Assembly (NCBI RefSeq): GCF_963259705.1
Contig: NC_081841.1
Location: 91,215,063 to 91,279,062, forward strand
Direction of reading: 5' to 3'
From: Myotis daubentonii
Taxonomy: Eukaryota > Chordata > Mammalia > Chiroptera > Vespertilionidae
Length of the DNA: 64,000 nt
How positions within the stretch are numbered: position 1 is the first letter of the stretch; the number at the start of each line of letters is the position of its first letter. The translations under genes and the position numbers were made by a program. The notes beneath the pieces are model-generated. The model was not told the DNA's origin. It saw nothing but the letters and a program-made list of their open reading frames with translations, and searched no databases. Shown here in pieces: positions 56,474-64,000 of this stretch.

Positions 56474-56833
56474 GACTTTCTCAGATTTTTTAGCATACAT
56501 AACTGGGGGCCCAAAAGAAATATGGTTGTAATACACTGGTCTTATATACATTTAATGACCCATGATTTTTAGTGCCTACTGCAAGGCATCATATTAGGCA
56601 CTGTATATAAAATGAAATCAATAGAATAGTCACGCTATTTATTGGTCAAACATTTACTGAGCATATGCTGTGTGCATAGTATTAGGTCATTTGAGCATAG
56701 ACAACAAAAATGAAAAAATCAGTCTCCGTCTTTAAGAGAAGACAGTCTGAAACTGCCATTCAAAAGGAGAACAAACCATTCAAAAGCCACAGGGATAGTA
56801 TGCTTCCTTCTCCTTCAGTATATCTGATGTTCC
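56474..56833. other. Anonymous DNA
   Basis: No gene or repeat recognised. Confidence 0.35.
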
Positions 56834-57042
56834 CAGTGGTCGGCAAACTCATTAGTCAACAGAGCCTAATATCAACAGTACTATTGAAATTTCTTTTGAG
56901 AGCCAAATTTTTTAAACTTAAACTCTATAGGTAGGTACATTGTTATTAACTTAATTAGGGTACTCCTAAGGCTTAGGAAAAGCCACACTCAAGGGGCCAA
57001 AGAGCCGCATATGGCTCGTGAGCCGCGGTTTGCCGACCACGG
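56834..57042 (-). mobile_element. Short hAT element, first of an inverted pair, 209 bp
   Basis: Ends CAGTGGTCGGCAAACTC and GGTTTGCCGACCACGG. The interior is a shortened reverse complement of 57051-57432. Confidence 0.88.
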
Positions 57043-57050
57043 TTCTAGGC

Positions 57051-57432
57051 CAGTGGTCGGCAAACTGCGGCTCGCGAGCCACATTCGGCTCTTTGGCCCC
57101 TTGAGTGTGGCTCTTCCACAAAATACCACGTGTGGGTGCACACGTACAGTGCGATTGAAACTTCGTGGCCCATTCGCAGAAGTCGGTTTTCGGCCTGGGC
57201 GAGTCTATTTTGAAGAAGTGGCGTTAGAAGAAGTGGGGGTACGTTCGCTGAGGTCGACCCCTCAGGTTGAGGACGTTTTTAGCAAAGGCCAGCTTAGGAG
57301 TACCCTAATTAAGTTAATAACAATGTACCGACCTATATAATTTAAGTTTAAAAAATTTGGCTCTCAAAAGAAATTTCAATTGTTGTACTGTTGATATTTG
57401 GCTCTGTTGACTAATGAGTTTGCCTACCACTG
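57051..57432 (+). mobile_element. Short hAT element, second of an inverted pair, 382 bp
   Basis: Ends CAGTGGTCGGCAAACTGC and GAGTTTGCCTACCACTG; perfect 8-bp duplication TTCTAGGC at 57043-57050 and 57433-57440. Contains a CpG-rich middle absent from its partner. Confidence 0.93.
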
Positions 57433-57440
57433 TTCTAGGC

Positions 57441-57982
57441 CATTAGGAGAAATCTATGTGGACTGAATGCATTTGGTGAGGTAGGCCACAGACCATAACT
57501 CATTCTGTCTTTTCCCCTCCCTTATACTTCTGGTCAACGGGAGAGCTTTTCTGGGTGGAGAGAAGCTTATCTCAGCCCATCTCATACTTCTAGTTGCCTG
57601 GTACTTAAAGCATCCCAGCATTCATATTCTCATTATCTGGGAGAAGAAACATAAAGAATCCAACAGCCCTTTAAGTAGCGAAGTTCTTTTTCCAGCTAAA
57701 TCAAACAGTCTCCCCAAAGAACAGTTCTAATGCTTTAATATTAATATCACTATTTGTTCAAAATTCTATACTTCTTGTATAGTTGATGGATAGATTGGAT
57801 GCATACCCACTTATCAGTGCAAATGAGAAGGAAGGGAAGCACCCTTATCTGCGATGATGGTTATATTTGCTTTATCAAAATGCAGCTAAGTCTTTCGGTG
57901 GATTGTTGTCAGAAAGAACAGCTCAGCTTCAATTATGGTGAAACAAAGATAATTATATTTAGTAATCACTGTTTAATTTTGT
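57441..57982. other. Anonymous DNA
   Basis: No gene or repeat recognised. Confidence 0.35.
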
Positions 57983-58199
57983 AAAAATACATTTTTATTG
58001 ATTTCAGAGAGAGGAAGGAAGAGGGAGAGAGGGATAGAAACATCAGTGATGAGAATCATTGATCAGCAGTCTTCTGCACAACCCCCCCCCCCCCCAGGGG
58101 ATGGAGCCCTCAACCTGGGCATGTGTCCTGAACTGGAATCATACCATGACCTCCTGGTTCATGGGTTGACACTAAACCACTGAGCCACACTGGCCAGGC
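57983..58199 (-). mobile_element. Ves SINE, antisense
   Basis: TTTTTATTGATTTCAGAGAG tail complement to CACACTGGCCAGGC head; includes a C-run at 58083-58096. The flank TGTTTAATTTT / TGTTTGATTTT suggests a target duplication. Confidence 0.9.
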
Positions 58200-59149
58200 T
58201 TATTGTTTGATTTTTAATGAGCTTTATTAAATAACCCCAGATAAATGCTTGGCTCATTAAACTACTTGATACATTTGCTAAGTCATCCTGGCAGACCCAT
58301 GTTGATGTGGTTCTGCTCACAAGGAAACTCTCAGTAAACTCCACGTGAAGTTTTTTGGGGTCACTGGCCAACTGGTAATGGAAATACTCAGGATTTTTTG
58401 GAGGGGGATCAAAATAATTTTGTTGTGCTTTATGATGTCAAATTCTGTGGTTACAGCCAAATACCTGGCCATATGCTTAAACAAGTTCAAGCTCTTTCTT
58501 GTTGTTGTTCATTGAAATACCTTGGCCTCTTTCCCTGAAAACAGTGCAGCTTGCTTCTATGTTTCTTGGCTTGAACAAGAATGAGTGGAACACTGATTTA
58601 CTTACCACAAAATGTTAAGTTAATCCTCTTTATGTCTGCTATCCAAAGTGTATGGGTTTCTCCTCAATCAGTGATACCTGATGTCAGCCCAGTAGATATT
58701 TAGCAGAGAATTTAGCTATTAAATTTTGCCATTTAGAATATTTAGGTTCAGTTGTTAACTAGTACTTAGAGAGTTTAAATGGTATCCATTTACTAGTTTC
58801 TTTCAGTCACTAAATTTAGTTATACCAGTCAGTATCTGGCTTGTATTATCTTATGCTTTATATTGGATTAATTTCAGAAATATAGAATTGAAGAATATTT
58901 TTAGTATCTTATGCAAAGTAATACAGGAAAATCATAGTTTATTAATTTATATGCTATTTCTTATGCAAAGAATCATATGATAAATACCTGCTTGAAACCA
59001 GTGTCAAAGAAATTGAAGCAACTTTTGATGACTCGGTATGTTCTATTTATTTAAGAAGTGGGAACTGTATAGCACCAATGTTTTTTTCTTTTTATTGTAA
59101 AGGCCAGGAAGTGAATATCTAATATCACTTGGTGCCCTATTATGTTAAA
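58200..59149. other. Mostly unique DNA
   Basis: No repeat recognised. Holds the exon-like segment at 58971-59035. Confidence 0.4.
58971..59035 (+). other. Exon-like segment, 65 nt (candidate only)
   Basis: AG at 58969-58970 after a pyrimidine-leaning stretch (TATTTCTTATGCAAAG) and a good donor (TCG|GTATGT at 59036). After two bases completing a preceding codon, one frame is fully open for 21 codons: SYDKYLLETSVKEIEATFDD then S, a plausible charged helix. No gene identified, and no partner exon found in the window. Confidence 0.35.
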
Positions 59150-59572
59150 CTAGAGGCCCAGTGCATAAAAATTCATGCACTGGAGGGGCGGTCCCTCAGC
59201 CCAGCCTGCTGCCTCTCATAGTCTGGTAGCCCTCAGGAGCGGAAGGCGACCCGGCAATCAGGGGAAGGTGATGCCCCATCATACCTCTGCTGCTGCCACT
59301 GCCAGCAGCGCAAGCCTTGGCCAGCCCTGGTTACCTGCGCCTTGGACCGGCCCTGGACGGCTGGGGGGCTGAGGAGAATGGGGGACTCTGGAGGCAGGCA
59401 TGTGGCAAGGCTGGGTCAAGGGGACTGGGCACCGTCATCTTGTGGCTGTGGGTGCCGCCATCTTTGAGGGTGTGGCAGTCGATTAGCATATCCCTCCTTA
59501 TTGGCTGTGAATGCCACCATCTTTGTAACAGCATTTGGGTCAATTAGCATATTGCCTCTTTATTATATAGGA
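59150..59572 (-). mobile_element. HeliBat-type Helitron, 423 bp, with duplicated 5' end
   Basis: 5' TCCTATATAATAAAGAGGC at 59572, 3' hairpin and GGGCCTCTAG at 59150, flanked A and T. The 5' terminal unit occurs twice (GCATATTGCCTC and GCATATCCCTCC on the plus strand). Confidence 0.92.
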
Positions 59573-60894
59573 TTTTTAGGTGGTTTCTTTTCCATCTTTT
59601 AAATGTGTATAGCACAGTTTTATAACTACTGCATGTTTTTTAAAGACAAATAGGAAAGGTCACCTTCTTGAAGAGGCTTTGTCTGCAGACTCAATTGAAA
59701 TTGGCTCCCTTCCCCTAGCCCCCTGACAAATTTTTCTTTCTAAGCACTCTTCTGTCATTGCATTTATAAAAAATTATAATTATTTTTTCCTTGTTTATGT
59801 TTGTCTCCTTCTCTAGACTCTGAACTCTATGATCATAGAGAAATTATCTGTCTTTCAGTATTTTAGCCCTAACTGAACCTAGCACATAATAAGTGCTCAA
59901 TAAAAACTTAATGCTGTCAAGTTATGAATAGATTGCAACAATCCTTGTAGCATCAATCACTAAAATCTTATAGCATAATATTTCAAACATCTAGGAATGT
60001 TGTTGGGGTATTATATTATTACATGATAATTTGCATAATAATGTATTTGTCTCTTTTTAAAGGTTTGCAATTTAGGTTTTTGTGAACTGTCCCAGGATTT
60101 TCACAATAAGCAATTATTAACCCTAGGTTAAAATGAGATATTAAAGAACTAAAGGAATCACTAGAATTCATAACTTAGTAAATTAATAATTAATTGGTGC
60201 GCCTTATTCAGGTAATATTATCTATAGTGTAATACCTGTATCAGAGTTATATAGAAAGAAGGGACAGTGTGGCTGCATATTTCAAGTATAGTTTTAGGAT
60301 TTACAGTTACAGGGATAGATGCCTATATTTCCTTGGACAAATTGTGTTTTATCTTTTTTGTGGTGGGAGGGGTTCAGGCAAGGAAGGCTCCATGGGATTC
60401 CTGTTGCATGTCAAGAAAATAGCAAAGGTGAAATGAGGAATAAGAATTTAGGTCCAGAAGTCTTCATATCTTCCTGACAATGGGCAAGTCCTTTACCGTC
60501 TTCCTTTCTACCCTTCTCCCTCCCTCCCACCTTCTTTTCCTTTAGTTGTTATATCTCCTCCAATCTGTGACAGTTTCTCACTCTTTCCTTGTCTTTCACA
60601 GCCTTCACACTTTTGAACAGTAATTGTCAGATATTTTGTGGAAAGTTCCCAATTTTGGTTTGTCTGATGTTTTCTCATGACAAGACAGAGATGAATTTTA
60701 GGGAAGAACACCACAGAGGTGATGTGCCCTTCTTGTCATATCATATTGGGTGGGGCACAGGGCATCGATGTGACTTCTTTCTGGTAACATTAACCTGGAT
60801 CATGTGGTTTAGGTGGTGTATGCTAGGTTTCTCTGTTATAAAGTTTTTTTTCTTTCTATACTCAGTTGGGTAGAAGTGTGCTTTTTGTCCTCAG
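59573..60894. other. Unique DNA with old LINE remnants
   Basis: L2-like 3' end at about 59690-59905 (CTCCTTCTCTAGACTCTGAAC...GCACATAATAAGTGCTCAAT). Text at about 60660-60845 looks like an old L1-type 3' end (ACCACAGAGGTGATGTGCCC...). No gene seen. Confidence 0.5.
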
Positions 60895-60947
60895 CTTTAT
60901 TGAAGTACAAATGACAAATAAAAATTGTATATATTTATGGTGTACAA

Positions 60948-61569
60948 CAAGCATGTCAAACCCATGGCCCGCGGGCCACATGTGGCCCACAATGAATATT
61001 TTTGCGGCCCAGTCAATATAACGATATGTAAGAAATGTTTTAATAAAAATTTCATAACTTAATCTTTACAATATCCTATTATACATAATTATTAATAATG
61101 AACTACAACATTTGCTCATGGCTGATTACTATAATTATGTTGCATTCATTTCCCTTACACGCCTTAGGCACAGATGCACCATTTCTCTCGACTAATACTA
61201 GCAGCAAGTATTTTAGTAGCTGTTTGTCATGTTATTAGTCTTGTACTGACTTGTTTGGTGTGTGCAACAGGAAATATTTCACTTTTGGAGAACAAGAAAA
61301 ATAGGTTTATTTGCATTTCACTTATTAATTTGTGCAGTTATTCAGTGTCTGATAAGTTAATGTTCAAGAAAAAATATTAATTTTTATTAAAATCTTCTAT
61401 TATTTTATGTTAATAATTATTCATTTATTTCAGCCCTTTGTATTAAACATGTTGCTATCGAAATAAACCTATGTTCCTATGAAAACTGAAGCTTTTGTTT
61501 TTTTGCGGCCCACATAAACTTAAACCTTGTTTATTTGGCCCGTCTTAGCCTTTGAGTTTGACATACTTG
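60948..61569. mobile_element. 622-bp non-autonomous hAT-like element
   Basis: Ends CAAGCATGTCAAACCC and GAGTTTGACATACTTG; perfect 8-bp duplication GTGTACAA at 60940-60947 and 61570-61577. Same family as 33268-33877. Confidence 0.95.
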
Positions 61570-61730
61570 GTGTACAATGTGCTGATTTGATATTTGTATA
61601 TATTTGTGAAATTACCACAATCATGATTATTTACATATCCATCCCCTCACAGTTACCTTTTTTGTGATGAGAATATTTAATATTTATTCTCTTAACAAAT
61701 TTCAAATATACAATGCAGCATTATTATTGA

Positions 61731-61896
61731 CTAGAGGCCCAATGCACGAAATTCCTTCCTTCCCCCAGCTGCCGGCACCAGCTTCCCTCTGGCACCCGGG
61801 ACCTGGGCTTCCCTTGCAGCCCCGGCTTCATCGAGAAGGATAGAAGGACATCCTATCAAGTTAGCATATTAGCATAATAGCTTTTATTATTATAGA
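61731..61896 (-). mobile_element. Short HeliBat-type Helitron, 166 bp
   Basis: 5' TCTATAATAATAAAAGC at 61896, 3' GGGCCTCTAG at 61731. Same subfamily as 5819-6040. Confidence 0.88.
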
Positions 61897-62217
61897 TAGT
61901 CACCATGCTGAATATTAAATCTCTAGAACTTATTCATACCACATAACTTAAACTTTGTATCCTTTGACCAACATCTTCCCATCTACCCCACTCCCCAAGC
62001 CCTGGCAACCACCATTATATTCTCTGCTTCTATGAGTTTGACTTTTTTAGATTTCACATATAAGTGAGACCATGCAGTATTTGTCTTTCTGTGTCTGGCT
62101 TATTTCACTTAGCATAATGTTCTCTGTGCTCATCCATGCTGTAGTGTATGACAGGATTTTCTTTTTGTTTTGCTTTTTAGTTAAGACTTTTTTTTTTCCC
62201 CATGGAGGCCCTCAAAT

Positions 62218-62223
62218 TTTATT
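62218..62223 (-). promoter_or_regulatory. Polyadenylation signal of the UBTFL1-like unit
   Basis: AATAAA on the minus strand, about 20 bases upstream of an A-run (minus strand). Confidence 0.7.
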
Positions 62224-62833
62224 TGAAATTAGTAAGAAAGTCTCATAGAGATGTCAGAGTTAAATATACATGTATAAGTATTGCCTGCTACATAATGCTG
62301 CCCACTCTCACATTAAGAATGGCCAACTCCTTTCTCACAGCAGATGTAGTATAAGAGTCCAGAGGTACAGTTCTTGCAGAGAATGTAGGAGTCACAAGCT
62401 TATAGTGGACCCTAGACCACTTCTGGCAGACAGAAAATGAGAAAAGCAAAACTTCTTTCTTCAGACTCAGTCTAGTGAAGTGTGCTCCTCACAGCTGCCC
62501 AATCATCTCACCATTTGTTTCAAGATCCTTCATTGCATGGATATCCTAGGGGGAGTGATACTGATGGTGTAGGGTGACCCAATACAGGTTCACATTTCTA
62601 TTTCTTTTCCCAGCAGGAACCTCTCTTCCCAGGTGTGTGGACCTGATATTGAGAGTTCTGTCCCAATTCCCTGCTTCCCAACCTGTCCTACTCTGTATTG
62701 AGGAGGAGGAAGGGAAAGGAAGGAAGAAGCAAAGCAATAAAAAGAGACAGGGAGAAGAGCTCTCCAATTTACATAGATGCCAAAGACTTCTGTTGGGAAG
62801 TTCTCTGTCCCACCATCTAGGAATGAACAAAGC

Positions 62834-64000
62834 TCAATTGGAGTCTGAGTCAGAGGTGTCCCCCGAGGAAGATGAGCTGGAGCTGCTGTCATCTTCATCG
62901 TTACTGCTGGAATCTGAGGAGCTGCAGCTTTCTGCATTTTTCTCATGTTCCTCCTTTTCTTCAGATCCACGTGAGGAATGAAAACAGTCCCCATTAGTCT
63001 CTGATGACTCTGTCCCTGGAGCCTGTGGCCCCTGGTTCTGTGCAAGCTCTCTTTGCAGAGACCTTGCTGATGGAGACTGCACATCTGTCCTGATGATTTT
63101 GGGGTCTGGACCTCCACCCATGTTCATGTTCTTCCGCTTCCCAGAGGTTCTCTCTCTGTAGGCAGCGTACTCTTCAGGAGACAGACTCTTGAGCCAGTGC
63201 TCCAGGTCCACCTTGTACTGTTTCTGCAGCTCCTCAGCCTGCTTCCTATAATTCTCCCTCTGGCTCTTTGGGACGCGCTGCCAGCGTCTGCTAATCTCCA
63301 CCATGCGCTCCCTCAGGGGCAGGCCTTGCAGCTCCATACTCGACCACATATCCTGGTGGAACTTCTGGTATTCGTTCATGGGGGGCTTCTCTGGCTCTCC
63401 AAGGAATTTTATCTCCTCTGAAAAATTGTTTTCTGAGGAAGACTTCACTTCTTTCCCTTTTCTCTGACATTTCTTGGGGGCTCGGTTTGGGCTTCTTTTG
63501 CGGACAACAGATGTCTTGGAGTTCTGCACTAGTTCAGGGTGGTTTTTCCTGAACTGAGCCATTTTCCCCCCATATTCTTGTTTCTCCTTCTGGAAATCTT
63601 GAATATATTTCATCTTCACCTCCTCTGGGAGCTCCTTGTATTTCTCAGATATGACCTTGGTCAGCTCTTGATTGTTGAGTTTGGGGTGCATTTGGGAATA
63701 TTCGAGACGCTTCTCCTTGAAGAAGCGGAGATAAGAAGTCAGGGGCTGCTTGGGCATGTCAGGATGTTTCTTAAGTTTTTTGCTTTTGTAAGAATTTTTA
63801 ACATGTTCCTTAGCTTCCAAGACTAAGTCTGTCAAAGTACGATACTTTCTTATCTTACTAGAAATCTCTAACCACTTGAGTTTGCACATTTCTCCAGAAT
63901 AACCTTTAAAAGCTACCTTTCCCCAGTCCATATGTGACTGGGTTGTTTTGAATGTGTGTTTGTCATTGGATGGGAGATTATTCTTCAGGCGGTCCAGTAA
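62834..64000 (-). CDS. UBTFL1: UBTFL1-like HMG-box protein, 5' end beyond the window
   Basis: Frame open from the window edge to a stop at 62834-62836: 23 codons before the first internal Met at 63931, then 365 more. The 23 codons (LLDRLKNNLPSNDKHTFKTT...) match UBTF upstream of its MDWEKVAF segment, so the true start is outside. Numbered from Met63931: UBTF-type N-terminal region (1-55), HMG box (about 56-137, PLTSYLRFFKEKR...YIQDFQKEKQEY), basic linker, second HMG box (about 178-258, PPMNEYQKFHQDMWSS...LSPEEYAAY) resembling a late UBTF box, and a Ser/Asp/Glu tail ending GDTSDSDSN like UBTF. UBTF has six boxes; two boxes plus a short acidic tail fit UBTFL1, an intronless gene reported in preimplantation embryos. 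Orthology cannot be confirmed without synteny. Confidence 0.8.
   Translation of the reverse strand, partial: LLDRLKNNLPSNDKHTFKTTQSHMDWGKVAFKGYSGEMCKLKWLEISSKIRKYRTLTDLVLEAKEHVKNSYKSKKLKKHPDMPKQPLTSYLRFFKEKRLEYSQMHPKLNNQELTKVISEKYKELPEEVKMKYIQDFQKEKQEYGGKMAQFRKNHPELVQNSKTSVVRKRSPNRAPKKCQRKGKEVKSSSENNFSEEIKFLGEPEKPPMNEYQKFHQDMWSSMELQGLPLRERMVEISRRWQRVPKSQRENYRKQAEELQKQYKVDLEHWLKSLSPEEYAAYRERTSGKRKNMNMGGGPDPKIIRTDVQSPSARSLQRELAQNQGPQAPGTESSETNGDCFHSSRGSEEKEEHEKNAESCSSSDSSSNDEDDSSSSSSSSGDTSDSDSN

Larger units (their letters stand above)
60895..62185 (-). mobile_element. Old L1 3' UTR, antisense, with nested hAT and Helitron
   Basis: The complement of L1MA/MB-type 3' UTR (CTTTATTGAAGTACAAATGAC, ACCATGCTGAATATTAAATC, TTTGACCAACATCTTCCCATC) is continuous once 60948-61569 and 61731-61896 are removed. 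Confidence 0.8.
62188..64000 (-). mobile_element. UBTF-derived retrocopy (mRNA unit incl. 3' UTR)
   Basis: Minus-strand mRNA-like unit: coding region, a 3' UTR of about 600 bp (62224-62833), AATAAA signal (TTTATT at 62218-62223) and a poly(A) tail (T-run at about 62188-62198) abutting old L1 sequence. No introns. The 5' end lies beyond the window. Confidence 0.8.

Noticed and set aside
62574..62981. 135-codon plus-strand frame and other frames opposite the UBTFL1-like gene
   Set aside because: Antisense shadows of the coding region and 3' UTR; composition follows from the acidic/Ser codons on the other strand.

Overview
The window is mammalian repeat-rich DNA, almost certainly from a vesper bat (Vespertilionidae, Myotis or a relative). 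Three signals agree. There are a dozen tRNA-derived Ves SINEs. There are sixteen Helitrons of the HeliBat type, with 5' ends like TCCTATATAATAAAAG, a 3' hairpin followed by CTAG, and clean insertion between A and T. There are also several short hAT transposons with 8-bp target duplications, including three SPIN elements. No bacterial-type genes, rRNA, tRNA genes or CRISPR arrays are visible. No multi-exon host gene can be assembled; two short exon-like segments (54893-54943 and 58971-59035, + strand) are offered only as candidates.

Layout. 1-7100: an old antisense L1 cut up by a WASHC3 retrocopy with an intact 190-codon ORF, a second unidentified insert at the same T-rich target, a Ves SINE, two SPIN elements and three Helitrons. 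8208-18143: one ORF2-less L1 element (target duplication on both sides) that has swallowed two Ves SINEs, a Helitron and a 7.1-kb betaretrovirus-like provirus (9162-16235, 6-bp target duplication). The provirus keeps both LTRs, a broken gag start, the integrase C-terminus and a broken env, but most of gag and pol is replaced by AT-rich non-coding DNA. 18160-26900: L1 3' ends, a 1.2-kb Helitron with internal tandem repeats, an ORF2-less L1 with an intact ORF1, and one more SPIN. 26900-33300: the least repeat-dense part, with MIRs, LTR-like remnants, two abutting Helitrons and a local duplication. 33268-39525: a 610-bp hAT element, antisense L1 pieces, then five Helitrons head to tail. 39526-47265: two more ORF2-less L1s (one with an intact 288-codon ORF1), two solo-LTR candidates and a MER5-like element. 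47268-53455: a near full-length but decayed L1. 53500-62185: Helitrons, hATs, SINEs, old repeats and mostly anonymous DNA. 62188-64000: an intronless UBTFL1-like HMG-box gene on the minus strand whose reading frame runs off the window end.

How it fits together: this is an archaeology of successive invasions rather than a pathway. L1 machinery explains the SINEs, the two mRNA retrocopies and the ORF2-less L1s; the Helitrons and hATs are DNA elements that lack their own enzymes here and depended on autonomous relatives elsewhere. The only ORFs with clear protein-level support are the WASHC3 retrocopy, two ORF1p frames and the UBTFL1-like frame.
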